Origin: Parasutterella excrementihominis YIT 11859
GTDB taxonomy: Bacteria > Pseudomonadota > Gammaproteobacteria > Burkholderiales > Burkholderiaceae_F
Assembly: GCF_000205025.1 (NCBI RefSeq)
Contig: NZ_GL883759.1
Span: 1 to 48,207 of the forward strand
Direction: 5' to 3'
Length of the DNA stretch: 48,207 nucleotides
Made by a program: the position numbers and the translations under genes. This document shows, one piece after another, positions 8,551 through 17,771 of this stretch (position 1 is the first letter of the stretch; every line of letters starts with the position of its first letter). The notes under the pieces were generated by a model. It was not told where the DNA came from and searched no databases. It saw only the letters and a list, made by a program, of their open reading frames with translations.

Positions 8551-10995
8551 ATGGCAACAGCCAAAAAAACAACTAAGAAGACAACTACGAATGCAGGCGC
8601 TGATACTACAGAAAAAGTAGGAGCAGCCGAAACTACTGCAGCAACCAAGACCGCTGCAAAGAAAACAGCCGCTAAAACAACGGCAACGAAAGCTACAGCT
8701 GCAAAGAGAACTCGTACTCAGAAGGCAGCTGCTGAAGAAACGGTTGCCGAAGTGACGGCAGAACCGGTTAAAAAAACGACGAGAAAGGCATCGGCGGCTA
8801 AAGCCACACCTTCTAAAGCTGCTGAAGAAACCCCCGTAAAAAAGACAACTCGAAAGACAGCAGCTAAATCTGCCGCAGCTGACGAAACTGCTGGCGAAGC
8901 CGTAGCCGCAAAAGCTCCTGCTAAGAAAACAGCTGCTAAAAAGACAACGGCAAAGGCAAAACCTGAGGCCAAACGCGGCCGTCCCGGCAGAAAAGCAAAA
9001 GTTGAGACAACTGAGGACGACTTGGTTGGTGATAGCGACGACGACTCCATCGATGAAGAAGTCGCAATCGCTGAGTCCTATGTTCCGCCGGCTTCTGTTC
9101 GCGGAAAAGGCAAGGCACGTGACAAGGCAATGAAAGAAGCCTTGAACCGTAGCTATGCTCATCATGAAGAAGACGATAAAGAAACTCGTTTGAACAAGCT
9201 TAAGGCGTTAATTCGCATGGGTAAGGAAAGAGGCTATCTGACTTACTCTGAAGTTAACGACCACATGCCGGAAAATATCGTCGATCCGGATCAGATCGAC
9301 CAGATCATTTCGACATTGGCTGACTTGGGTATTCAGGTTTACGAACAGGCCCCGACCGCAGACGATTTGCTCATCGGCGATTCTGTTCCGACTGCCAGCG
9401 ACGACGCAGCGGAAGAAGAAGCTGAAGCTGCTTTGGCCACCGTCGACAGCGAATTTGGCCGTACGACTGACCCTGTCAGAATGTATATGAGAGAAATGGG
9501 TTCCGTCGAGCTTCTGACTCGCGAAGGCGAAATTGAAATCGCAAAGCGAATTGAAGACGGCTTGAAGCACATGGTTCACGCTATTTCCGGCTGCCCGACA
9601 ACGATCGTTGCTATTTTGGAAGACGCTGAAAAGGTCAGAAACGGCACAATGCAGATCGACCAGATCGTGGACGGCTTGGTTGACGGTTTGGATGAAGAAG
9701 CCAGCGAGCAGGTGGCTGAAGACGACGAAAGCACGGACATTGGTGCTTCCGGTATGACGGCAGGTCAGATTGACGAACTCAAGACAGTCGTTCTTGCCAA
9801 ACTCGACCACTGCAAAGAGCTTTATCAAGATCTGAAGCATGCCTACGAGGCTGAAGGTTACCGTTCTCCTGCCTTTATTAAGGCCCAGGATGCAATCCAG
9901 GAAGAACTGCTTTCTCTGCGCTTTACAGCTAACACTGTTGAACGCTTGTGCACCATGCTGAAAACGCAGGTTGAAGAAGTTCGTAAGTACGAAAGCCGTA
10001 TTTACGACATCGTCGTCAATCGTGCAAAGATGCCGCGTGAGCTGTTCCTCAAGGAATTCCTTGACAACGAAACGAACTTGGCATGGTCTCAGGCAATTGC
10101 TGAGAGCGATAAGCCTTACGCAATCGACGTCAAACGTAAGCTTCCTGAAATTCAGCATCTCCAGCAGCAGCTTCAGAATATTCAGAATGCTGTAACGCTG
10201 CCTCTGAAGGATCTGAAGGACGTTTACAACCAGATGGCAACCGGTGAGGCTAAGGCTAGAAAAGCTAAGCGCGAAATGACCGAAGCTAACCTTCGTCTGG
10301 TGATTTCTATTGCTAAGAAATACACCAACCGCGGTTTGCAGTTCCTCGATCTGATTCAGGAAGGCAACGTCGGCTTGATGAAAGCTGTTGATAAGTTCGA
10401 ATATCGCCGCGGATATAAGTTCTCTACTTATGCCACATGGTGGATTCGTCAGGCTATTACGAGATCTATTGCTGACCAGGCCAGAACCATTCGTATTCCG
10501 GTTCACATGATTGAAACCATCAACAAGATGAACCGTATTTCTCGCCAAATCCTCCAGGAAACCGGTGTTGAGCCGGATCCAGCAGAGTTGGCTGAGAAAA
10601 TGGATATGCCGGAAGATAAGATCCGTAAGATCCTGAAGATCGCTAAGGAACCGATTTCTATGGAAACCCCGATCGGTGACGACGAGGATTCGCATCTTGG
10701 AGATTTCTTGGAGGACTTCGGAACTGTTGCTCCTGCGGAAGCCGCTCAGCAGTCCAGTCTTACCGAGATCACTAAGGAAGTTCTGGATTCTCTGACTCCG
10801 AGAGAAGCCAAGGTTCTAAGAATGCGTTTCGGCATTGAAATGAGCACCGACCACACGTTGGAGGAGGTCGGCCGTCAGTTCGATGTTACTCGTGAAAGAA
10901 TTCGTCAGATTGAGGCCAAAGCCCTTCGTAAGCTTCGTCATCCAAGCCGTTCGGATAAGTTGAAGAGCTTCATGGAAGGCGGAAGCAATAACTAA
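8551..10995 (+). CDS. rpoD: RNA polymerase sigma factor RpoD (sigma-70) with long basic N-terminal tail
   Basis: Primary sigma factor, 814 residues, about 200 longer than the enteric protein. Residues 1-150 are a low-complexity Lys/Ala/Thr-rich tail like histone H1 tails, ending in an AT-hook-like KRGRPGRK (RGRP at 142-145). An acidic stretch (150-175) and region 1.1 (from about 211, [22 protein letters not shown]) follow. Region 1.2 ([11 protein letters not shown]), a long non-conserved insert, region 2 ([40 protein letters not shown]), region 3 and region 4 ([18 protein letters not shown]) complete it. Basic RpoD tails occur in Burkholderiales. It ends the macromolecular-synthesis block. 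Confidence 0.98.
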   Translation: MATAKKTTKKTTTNAGADTTEKVGAAETTAATKTAAKKTAAKTTATKATAAKRTRTQKAAAEETVAEVTAEPVKKTTRKASAAKATPSKAAEETPVKKTTRKTAAKSAAADETAGEAVAAKAPAKKTAAKKTTAKAKPEAKRGRPGRKAKVETTEDDLVGDSDDDSIDEEVAIAESYVPPASVRGKGKARDKAMKEALNRSYAHHEEDDKETRLNKLKALIRMGKERGYLTYSEVNDHMPENIVDPDQIDQIISTLADLGIQVYEQAPTADDLLIGDSVPTASDDAAEEEAEAALATVDSEFGRTTDPVRMYMREMGSVELLTREGEIEIAKRIEDGLKHMVHAISGCPTTIVAILEDAEKVRNGTMQIDQIVDGLVDGLDEEASEQVAEDDESTDIGASGMTAGQIDELKTVVLAKLDHCKELYQDLKHAYEAEGYRSPAFIKAQDAIQEELLSLRFTANTVERLCTMLKTQVEEVRKYESRIYDIVVNRAKMPRELFLKEFLDNETNLAWSQAIAESDKPYAIDVKRKLPEIQHLQQQLQNIQNAVTLPLKDLKDVYNQMATGEAKARKAKREMTEANLRLVISIAKKYTNRGLQFLDLIQEGNVGLMKAVDKFEYRRGYKFSTYATWWIRQAITRSIADQARTIRIPVHMIETINKMNRISRQILQETGVEPDPAELAEKMDMPEDKIRKILKIAKEPISMETPIGDDEDSHLGDFLEDFGTVAPAEAAQQSSLTEITKEVLDSLTPREAKVLRMRFGIEMSTDHTLEEVGRQFDVTRERIRQIEAKALRKLRHPSRSDKLKSFMEGGSNN

Positions 10996-11014
10996 GATTT
11001 AAAAACACGAAGTA

Positions 11015-11043
11015 GGGGCCGGAATTTTCCGGCCTTTGCTTTA
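11015..11043 (+). terminator. Intrinsic terminator after rpoD
   Basis: GGCCGGAA (11017-11024) and TTCCGGCC (11027-11034) form an 8-bp GC-rich stem followed by TTTGCTTTAT. It lies 20 nt after the rpoD stop codon. Confidence 0.88.
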
Positions 11044-11160
11044 TCTGGAGTCGGACTGATTAACAGTTTGTTGTGCTATGTAGGTTCTTTTAGAACTCGG
11101 AGATGTTTATCTATGTTCGGCTAACTACGGAATTGATATAGAAGAGTTTTTTCTCGTGTC

Positions 11161-11200
11161 TCACTGGTTCCTGGTTCAAGTCCAGTTGGGGCCACCACCT
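11161..11200 (+). pseudogene. Truncated tRNA-Ile2 3'-end remnant
   Basis: Thirty bases (11171-11200) are identical to the 3' end of the intact tRNA at 11366-11395, including the T-arm, the acceptor strand, CCA and 3 nt beyond. Just before it, TCACTGGTTC (11161-11170) also matches the tRNA, so the fragment contains a 7-nt tandem duplication of CTGGTTC. The 5' part of the gene (acceptor 5' strand, D-arm, anticodon arm) is absent. It is either the ruin of a tandem tRNA copy or an attachment-site scar. Confidence 0.85.
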
Positions 11201-11315
11201 TCTTAATTCTATTTATGACAACGCCTCAGTCTTTTGAGAAGGAAAGGTTAAAAACGAATCATTAGAAGTTCTGATAGAATTGCACTTCTGCACAATGGTG
11301 ATCTCTTCATCATTA

Positions 11316-11392
11316 GGCCCCATAGCTCAGTTGGTTAGAGCAGTCGACTCATAATCGATTGGTCACTGGTTCAAGTCCAGTTGGGGCCACCA
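11316..11392 (+). tRNA. tRNA-Ile2 (CAU anticodon, lysidine type)
   Basis: A 77-nt cloverleaf can be drawn: acceptor GGCCCCA/TGGGGCC with discriminator A and encoded CCA, D-arm GCTC/GAGC, anticodon stem GTCGA/TCGAT with loop CTCATAA, variable loop TGGTC, and T-arm ACTGG/CCAGT. The anticodon is CAU. The G1-C72-rich acceptor and the variable/T-arm sequence resemble the minor AUA-reading isoleucine tRNA of enterics (ileX type, modified by TilS) rather than elongator or initiator Met tRNA. tRNA-Met remains the alternative. The 3' end faces the CRISPR-Cas block. Confidence 0.9.
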
Positions 11393-11639
11393 CCTCATCT
11401 ATTAAATCCAATTAATTGAAGTCAGGATGGAACAGATTCTGAACCCCAGCCTTCTGTAAACGTTATTATCCTCTTTCAGGTCAGCAGAGCATTTGTCTTT
11501 GAAATTAAATGGCTCTGAAATTTTCTAATCCAGGGAACTGTTCTTGAAATGATTCAAAACAGTCTCAGGGTTCTTTGCATATTTTTCCGATAGGAAATCT
11601 TTGCTAGAGTTAGTAAGGTGCTCTATGCCTTGTTTAAGT
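11393..11639 (+). promoter_or_regulatory. Leader of CRISPR array 1
   Basis: AT-rich, non-coding, between the tRNA and the first perfect repeat. The repeats read in the same sense as the canonical I-E repeat, and the degenerate repeats are at the far end, so this is the leader side with the crRNA promoter and acquisition signals. It ends in TTTAAGT directly before the repeat, and array 2 has the same seven bases there. TTAGTAAGGTGCTCT near 11610 resembles TTAGTTAATGCTCT in the array 2 leader. No clear IHF site was found by eye. Confidence 0.6.
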
Positions 11640-12453
11640 GAGTTCCCCGCGTAAGCGGGGATGAACCGTATGCGAAATCTGCACGCCTACCAGTTCTGCG
11701 GAGTTCCCCGCGTAAGCGGGGATGAACCGTGTCTTGACAATCGTGTATAGTTCGCTCGACAGAGTTCCCCGCGTAAGCGGGGATGAACCGGTTGAACGGA
11801 TCGACTCGCTCCCACTCAAGCAGAGTTCCCCGCGTAAGCGGGGATGAACCGTCATGTTAACCTCAAAAGAAATTAAAGAATTAGAGTTCCCCGCGTAAGC
11901 GGGGATGAACCGAGGCCTTTGGCGGGCGCCGAATGTTTCCTGCTGAGTTCCCCGCGTAAGCGGGGATGAACCGCCAGTAACAGAAACAGTATCAGTAGCG
12001 AGTTCCCCGCGTAAGCGGGGATGAACCGGTACGGCGCACTGCCGAGTAAAGCTCATCGGTGAGTTCCCCGCGTAAGCGGGGATGAACCGAATCCGCCCAC
12101 CAACCCATCTTGGATTCACCCGAGTTCCCCGCGTAAGCGGGGATGAACCGTCTCCGAGCCAGCTCGGATTGACTGACCTTCTGAGTTCCCCGCGTAAGCG
12201 GGGATGAACCGCATAGACAGTCGAGGCCAAAGAAACTCGGTCAGAGTTCCCCGCGTAAGCGGGGATGAACCGAAGAGGGCAAAGGAAAGTTTATGACAGG
12301 CAAAGAGTTCCCCGCGTAAGCGGGGATGAACCGGGTTTGGTGATTGGTGCTTCATCCAACGATGAGAGTTCCCCGCGTAAGCGGGGAGGAGCCTCGCTCG
12401 GCGTCGGCCTTATTCCCCTGTAAAGAGAGCTCCCGCGTGAAGGAGATGTACCG
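11640..12453 (+). CRISPR. CRISPR array 1, type I-E
   Basis: Twelve identical 29-nt repeats start at 11640, 11701, 11762, 11823, 11884, 11945, 12000, 12061, 12122, 12183, 12244 and 12305. A damaged repeat at 12366 (3' end changed) and a heavily degenerate one at 12427 follow. The repeat begins GAGTTCCCCGCG and ends GGGGATGAACCG; its CCCCGC/GCGGGG stem caps a GTAA tetraloop, as expected for Cas6e cleavage. Spacers are 32 nt, except spacer 6 (11974-11999), which is 26 nt. Degeneracy is confined to the cas3-proximal (trailer) end, so new spacers would enter at the tRNA side. Confidence 0.98.
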
Positions 12454-12973
12454 GTCTCTCAGATGTGAGCAAAAAGAGCCAAAGATTTTTCTAGTAGGTC
12501 CAGTCGTAGGCTTAATAGTGAAGATCGTGGCGGAAGTGATCAAAAAAGCAGTCTATGAAAAAATCCTCTCAAAGGACGGAGTTCCGTTAATAAATAACCG
12601 CTTTTCTTGTCTTTTATTGTCAACTTGATATTTAGAAATTGTCGGTTATCTCAACCAGTTGCGAAATCTCGAATTTCTTACCCTGCGGACAGGTTCATAA
12701 CCAAATAAAAAATTAAAGAGAGGTTAACCATCTCTTTTATGTTGAAATTTTCGACTACTTAATGATCCTAATCCTATCAAAATGAAATAGTCAATTTTCT
12801 CAAGGATTTCTTCAGGTTGTGAACACCCCAAAAATTTGGAATTTTTATCTAGGTAAAAAATGATTACCCTTTAAGCCGACAACCTAACTTTCAAAATAAT
12901 GAAAGTTTCTTGCATGTTTTCGATGTAATAAAGTGTAATACGATGTCGTAAGAACAATTACCCTTTTGATTTT
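12454..12973 (+). promoter_or_regulatory. Gap between array 1 and cas3 with candidate cas promoter
   Basis: 520 nt without a convincing gene. A short open frame from 12446 to 12628 encodes 60 residues with a hydrophobic amphipathic middle (IFLVGPVVGLIVKIVAEVI), but it starts inside a decayed repeat with no spaced Shine-Dalgarno. A hairpin AAAGAGA(12715-12721)/TCTCTTT(12731-12737) with a T-run could end array transcription. CCAAA-AA-TTTGG at 12828-12839 is a small dyad. TTGCAT (12910-12915) and TGTAAT (12934-12939), 18 nt apart, are a possible cas operon promoter about 35 nt before cas3. Confidence 0.35.
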
Positions 12974-15694
12974 ATGCGCTACTGGGCAAAATATAGAAAA
13001 GACCACATCTCGGGAGTTGGGCGGATTCATTTACTCCCTTGCCACCTACTCGATGTGGCAGCCGTCGGTTATTTGATGGTAACCAATAATTTGTTTGGAG
13101 CTGCTGATACTCTCAAACAAGTTGGTCTGGAAGGAGAAAGCGGAGCGCAGTTTTTTGCTTGGCTTCTTAGTTCTCATGACATAGGAAAGTTTGCTTGCTC
13201 GTTTCAAAGGGAGGTTTGGGTAGGCGGTCAGGAAGATTGCCGTGAACTTGTCTGCCAGAATTTTAGGCACGATGTTTTGGGTTACGCTTTCTGGAGAGAG
13301 ATTTTTGAAGAGCCTGAGAAATTAGAAAAAGTTTTGCCAAAGTCCGAGTTGGGTACAGGAAGAAAAGCTGGAATCCTAGACATTTGGATATCTGTTACAA
13401 CAGGACATCATGGTGTTCCTCCTAAACTGAAAGAAAATCTAAATAATTTCACTTCTCAAAATAAGAAAGACGCATTCCAATATTTAGAAGAGGCATTGAA
13501 ACTTTTTCCCTTAGCGGAAATCCCAGTTTGTTTTAAACAAAAGGAGGTTAGGCATAGGACTAAGTATTACTCCTGGGTAATCTCCGGATTGGTAGTTCTT
13601 TGCAATTGGATCGGCTCTAACGAGAAATTCTTTCAATGGGTTGATGAGGAATTTCCGCTTAAGGTGTATTGGGAAAAGGCTCTGTCAGAAGCTGAACGTG
13701 CCTTGGCTATTCTTCCACCTTCACCCAAGGTTTCAGAGTTTCAAAATATCCGATCTCTATTTCCTTATATCCACACACCCTCTCCTCTGCAAGAGGTATC
13801 AACGGAAATTCAACTCAACAAAATCGGAGCCCAATTGTTTATTTTGGAAGATTTGACAGGGTCGGGGAAAACAGAGGCTGCATTAACATTGGCTAAGAGA
13901 CTGATGAGCAGTGGGAGGGCGAATGGGATTTTTTATGCTCTTCCAACCATGGCGACGGCAAATGCTATGTACTCCAGGTTGGTTGATGTTCTGAGTAAAT
14001 TGTACTTACCCGGCTCAAAACCGAGCCTCATTCTCGCTCATAGCCGCAGCCGGTTAATGGAAGGCTTTACCAGCAAAATATGGGATAACCTGTTAAAAGG
14101 TTCCTCAGAGTTTAACAACGAAACTCCTGTTTACGCAGGTTGTGCGAGTTGGTTTGCCGAAAGCAGCAAAAAGGCGCTTTTGGCGGATGTAGGCGTCGGC
14201 ACGATCGATCAAGCCCTGATGGGTGTCTTGCAGTTTCGGCATAACAACTTAAGGCTTTTGGGGCTGGAGAAAAAGGTATTTATTGTCGACGAGGTTCACG
14301 CCTACGACGCGTACATGGGTAAAGAGTTAGAGCAGTTAATTAGTGTCTTGGCTTATTACGGTGCCCCGATAATTCTGCTGTCGGCGACCATGTCTCAGAC
14401 GCAAAGGACCCAATATTTATCTGCTTTTCAATCTGTCTTGTCAGTCGAACCGTCAAAAGATTCGGATGTTGAGACGTTAAGCTATCCCTTATTTACAAAG
14501 GCCGATTCGAACGGTATTGAATCGATACCTGTTCTCTCGAATCGCCCGAGAAATATCGATGTTTCATGGCTCTCCTCAGAGAAACAGTGCATCGAATACA
14601 TTATCGAGAAGGCATCTTCAGGCAAAAGCGTGGTTTGGATTCGGAATACCATTGATGATGCTCTACGGGCGTTTCGATCATTACTTTCTTCTAAAAAAAT
14701 TGATCCGGAAAAAATCCTACTTTTCCACAGTAGATTCGCATTTAGCGACAGACAGAGAATCGAAGAGCAGGCGGTGTCAGAACTAGGCAAACGCAGCTCT
14801 TCTGAACGAGCGGGGAAAATCGTCATCGCAACTCAGGTCATCGAACAGTCACTGGACATAGATGCTGATGAGTTGATTTCGGACTTGGCTCCGATAGACC
14901 TGCTGGTACAAAGGTCAGGCCGTCTGCACCGGCATAATCGAGATGCTTCTGGGAGAGTAAAGGATACTGGAGCGGATGAGAGGGGAACTCCGGTTCTTCA
15001 TATTTTGGCCCCTAGATGGGCGGAATCTCCCCAACAAGATTGGTATTCGGCAATGTTTCATGCAGGTGCCTACGTTTATCCGAATCATGCGCGACTTTGG
15101 TTAACTCAGAAAGTCTTGAGAGAACAAGGAACTATCCAGCTCCCAGATAATGCACGGCTTTTGATTGAATCCGTCTACGGTAATGGCTTAGATATTCCTA
15201 GTGGATTACAAGATAGCGCACTCGAAGACCGTGGTAAAGAATACTCCGCTAGGTCAATGGCAAAAAATAATTTAATCGTTTTCTCGGCGGGCTATTCATC
15301 GGTGAGCTTCCAGGAAGATCTGAGCTCTGCTGATTGGAATTCAGGCGTTTCGGATGACATTGACGATAGCTATTTCGCGGGTGATGTTTCTACCCGACTG
15401 GCATCAGAGTCAGTTAACATATGGCTGGCACAGAATACGAATGGAAAAATTATCCCCTATTCAGGAGGAGACGGTCCGGAGGCGTGGGAGTCGAGCAGAC
15501 TATCCGTTCGGAGAGGCTGGTGGGAGAAAAACAAAAATGCCTGCATTGGTCTGTCTGAAGACTGCTTGGAGGACTGGTGCAGAGAACATAAAAAAAATAA
15601 GGACTATTCCCTTGTACTCCTCGTCGAGGAGAATTGCGATTTTTATACGGACAGAGAAGGGCTTGTCGGAAACAACAAAAAACAGGAGGAGTAA
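12974..15694 (+). CDS. cas3: CRISPR-associated helicase/nuclease Cas3 (type I-E)
   Basis: Effector that degrades DNA marked by Cascade. The 906-residue protein has an N-terminal HD nuclease (H24 in LLPCHLLDVAAVG, SHD at 67-69, GHHG at 144-147) fused to an SF2 helicase (TGSGKT at 295-300, DEVH at 439-442, LSATMS at 469-474, VATQVIEQSLDI-like motif V and QRSGRLHRH motif VI) plus a C-terminal domain. The N-terminus lines up with known I-E Cas3 from YWAKYRKD onward, supporting the ATG at 12974. It is first in the cas operon and its stop codon abuts casA with no gap. Confidence 0.97.
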   Translation: MRYWAKYRKDHISGVGRIHLLPCHLLDVAAVGYLMVTNNLFGAADTLKQVGLEGESGAQFFAWLLSSHDIGKFACSFQREVWVGGQEDCRELVCQNFRHDVLGYAFWREIFEEPEKLEKVLPKSELGTGRKAGILDIWISVTTGHHGVPPKLKENLNNFTSQNKKDAFQYLEEALKLFPLAEIPVCFKQKEVRHRTKYYSWVISGLVVLCNWIGSNEKFFQWVDEEFPLKVYWEKALSEAERALAILPPSPKVSEFQNIRSLFPYIHTPSPLQEVSTEIQLNKIGAQLFILEDLTGSGKTEAALTLAKRLMSSGRANGIFYALPTMATANAMYSRLVDVLSKLYLPGSKPSLILAHSRSRLMEGFTSKIWDNLLKGSSEFNNETPVYAGCASWFAESSKKALLADVGVGTIDQALMGVLQFRHNNLRLLGLEKKVFIVDEVHAYDAYMGKELEQLISVLAYYGAPIILLSATMSQTQRTQYLSAFQSVLSVEPSKDSDVETLSYPLFTKADSNGIESIPVLSNRPRNIDVSWLSSEKQCIEYIIEKASSGKSVVWIRNTIDDALRAFRSLLSSKKIDPEKILLFHSRFAFSDRQRIEEQAVSELGKRSSSERAGKIVIATQVIEQSLDIDADELISDLAPIDLLVQRSGRLHRHNRDASGRVKDTGADERGTPVLHILAPRWAESPQQDWYSAMFHAGAYVYPNHARLWLTQKVLREQGTIQLPDNARLLIESVYGNGLDIPSGLQDSALEDRGKEYSARSMAKNNLIVFSAGYSSVSFQEDLSSADWNSGVSDDIDDSYFAGDVSTRLASESVNIWLAQNTNGKIIPYSGGDGPEAWESSRLSVRRGWWEKNKNACIGLSEDCLEDWCREHKKNKDYSLVLLVEENCDFYTDREGLVGNNKKQEE

Positions 15695-17206
15695 TTGACG
15701 CAAATATCACTAATATCAGAGCAATGGATACCGGTCCGAGACAGGAAAGGTGTCGTCAGAAAAATCTCACCTCTTGAAATATTAGACGAAGAGATTGTGG
15801 ACATTGCGGCTGAGAGGGCCGATTTTCAAACAGCACTGTGGCAGTTTTTAATTGGCCTCATCCAAACAACCCTGGCGCCGGAGGATGAAGACGCGTGGTT
15901 TGATATCTGGGAAGAAGGATTAGAAAAAGCGGATCTAGCTAAGGCATTTTCTAAGGTCGGGCCGGCGTTTATTTTTGGTCCCCAGAGCCCTTCATTCATG
16001 CAGGATTTTGACCAGCTGGAAGGAGAAGCGGTTCCTCTGGCCGCGCTTCTTCCGGAATCTCCGGGTGAGAACACCATAAAACATAATAAAGACTTTTTTA
16101 TTAAGCGCGGAGAAAAAAGATTTTGTCCTCATTGTGCAGCAATGGCTCTATTTTCTTTGCAGTTAAATGCTCCCTCTGGAGGACAAGGGTATCGTACCGG
16201 CCTTCGCGGAGGCGGTCCGCTTACCACTCTAATTGAACTTCACAGTTACAAAGGCGACCGAAATGTTCCTCTTTGGCGCAAGTTATGGGCCAATGTTATG
16301 CCGGAGTTTGAGTCGAATCTGCCCGTACCTAAAGAATTTGATGCGGCGGTTTTTCCTTGGATGGGAAAAACAAGGACCAGCAAAGCTAAAGGGAGCGAGA
16401 CGACTCCGGAACAAGTTAATCCTCTTCAGGCATACTGGGGAATGCCTCGCCGAGTACGGATCGATTTTGAGGATCTGGAAGAAGGGAGGTGTGATTTTTG
16501 CGGAGAAGAAAGTGATCAGCTGCTTTCAAAAATGAAAGTACAAAACTACGGGATCAACTATTCTGGTTGGGTTCATCCCCTGACACCCTACAGATGTAAG
16601 TTAAAAACTCCCGGAGAGTTAAATTCCGTAAAGCTTCAGCCGGGCGGCTTGGTTTGGAAGGATTGGCTCGGTTTAAATGAGGAAACAACCCGCAAGGATA
16701 CAAAAGAAATTCCTGCGCTGGTTGTGGAAACTTTCAAACATCACATTGGTACTGAAACAAAACACGGCCTTTGGGGATTCGGGTACGACTTCGACAACAT
16801 GAAAGTACGATGCTGGTATGAGCATCATCTTCCCCAATTATTGTCAAAAGAAATGCAGTCTTCCTTACAGGTTGCTCAAGACAAGGCTGCACGGACTCTT
16901 CTTGGGCTGAAAAGAGCATTCAGTAAATTAAATCGTGAGTGTTCTTATTTGGACGTTGAGTTTTGGAATCTTACTCAAAATCTGTTTTTAGGTTTGATTA
17001 GGGAACTAGACGAGAAAAACTCCGACTCAGAATCACTCAGCGCTTTTATAAAAAACATAAATCGATTTGCACTGATTTTTTTTGATGACAGAACTTTTTC
17101 CTCTCAGATGAATCCAAAAGATTACAAAGAGTGTTCGGAAGCAAGAAAAAATTTATTGGCGAGTCTTTATGCCAAATCAAGATCTACTCCTAAGGAGGCG
17201 AAATGA
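15695..17206 (+). CDS. casA: Cascade large subunit Cse1/CasA (Cas8e)
   Basis: Large subunit of I-E Cascade; it recognises the PAM and recruits Cas3. 503 residues. The start is a TTG directly after the cas3 stop, with CAGGAGGA about 7 nt upstream, and the family N-terminus (SEQWIPVRDRKGV) follows at once. Family hallmarks are FCPHCAAMALFSLQLNAP, then GYRTGLRGGGPLTTLIEL, and a second cysteine pair CDFCGEESDQ. The two CxxC pairs match the zinc-knuckle pattern of the enteric protein. The C-terminus is the helical bundle. casB overlaps by 4 nt (ATGA). Confidence 0.96.
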   Translation: MTQISLISEQWIPVRDRKGVVRKISPLEILDEEIVDIAAERADFQTALWQFLIGLIQTTLAPEDEDAWFDIWEEGLEKADLAKAFSKVGPAFIFGPQSPSFMQDFDQLEGEAVPLAALLPESPGENTIKHNKDFFIKRGEKRFCPHCAAMALFSLQLNAPSGGQGYRTGLRGGGPLTTLIELHSYKGDRNVPLWRKLWANVMPEFESNLPVPKEFDAAVFPWMGKTRTSKAKGSETTPEQVNPLQAYWGMPRRVRIDFEDLEEGRCDFCGEESDQLLSKMKVQNYGINYSGWVHPLTPYRCKLKTPGELNSVKLQPGGLVWKDWLGLNEETTRKDTKEIPALVVETFKHHIGTETKHGLWGFGYDFDNMKVRCWYEHHLPQLLSKEMQSSLQVAQDKAARTLLGLKRAFSKLNRECSYLDVEFWNLTQNLFLGLIRELDEKNSDSESLSAFIKNINRFALIFFDDRTFSSQMNPKDYKECSEARKNLLASLYAKSRSTPKEAK

Positions 17207-17754
17207 GCTTTATTCGAGGAACCGAGTATGCCAATAAGCTGAACAGCTGGCATAACAATTTGGAAGAAGATCGGCAGCAGAGAGCTAGTTTGCGTAGATG
17301 CTCTTCGCTGCTGGATGTTTACACATCCTCAGGATTCCGGGATTTGCTATTTAAGTTAAAACCTCTGTGGGAAGGAAAAGCCGCTTGGCGTTTTACGGCT
17401 CTGGCTATCATTGCCGGCGTTGTGTCTCATGTATCGGAAAATGATCCCACCCTCTCATTTGCCGAACGGATGGCTCAGAAGAATGGCGGAGCACCCGTAA
17501 TGAGCGAGCTGCGTTTTCGCCGACTATTAGCAGTCAGAACAGAAGAGGGGTTGTTTAGAGAGTTAAGACGAGCCGTAAAGCTTGCTGATGGCAGACTAAA
17601 CATAGTTTCGCTGGCAGACGATGTTTTTAGGTGGTGCGCTGATAATCAAATGTTGGCTTTCAACAAAGGTCAAGATATTCGCCCAACAGATTTAATCCAG
17701 GTTCGCTGGAGTTTAGATTATTACGGCGCGTCAGATGACAACAATCAAGAGTAA
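17203..17754 (+). CDS. casB: Cascade small subunit Cse2/CasB (Cas11e)
   Basis: Helical small subunit, present as a dimer in the belly of Cascade, that stabilises the R-loop. 183 residues, rich in Arg and Leu. Conserved stretches include the mid-protein LSFAERMAQ and LRFRRLLAVRTEEGLFRELRRAVKLA, and the late VSLADDVFRWC. Start and casA stop share ATGA, so translation is coupled; AAGGAGG sits just upstream. casC follows after 17 nt. Confidence 0.95.
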   Translation: MSFIRGTEYANKLNSWHNNLEEDRQQRASLRRCSSLLDVYTSSGFRDLLFKLKPLWEGKAAWRFTALAIIAGVVSHVSENDPTLSFAERMAQKNGGAPVMSELRFRRLLAVRTEEGLFRELRRAVKLADGRLNIVSLADDVFRWCADNQMLAFNKGQDIRPTDLIQVRWSLDYYGASDDNNQE

Positions 17755-17771
17755 TTTTTAAGGAGAGAACA

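Noticed and set aside
8440-9165. Minus-strand frame rich in Cys, Ser and Phe opposite rpoD
   Set aside because: Artefact of the Lys/Ala-rich codons of the rpoD tail read in reverse; no ribosome-binding site and no family.
9208-10695. Long minus-strand open frame of 495 codons inside rpoD
   Set aside because: Shadow of the conserved sigma-70 coding strand; the same applies to long antisense frames in argH (30720-31586), trxB (37379-38173) and ftsK (39883-40611).
11634-12230. Open frame on the minus strand with repeated HPRLRGEL and SPLTRGT units
   Set aside because: It is the translation of the CRISPR repeats of array 1, not a repeat protein. The same holds for 12116-12355 and 21725-22015.
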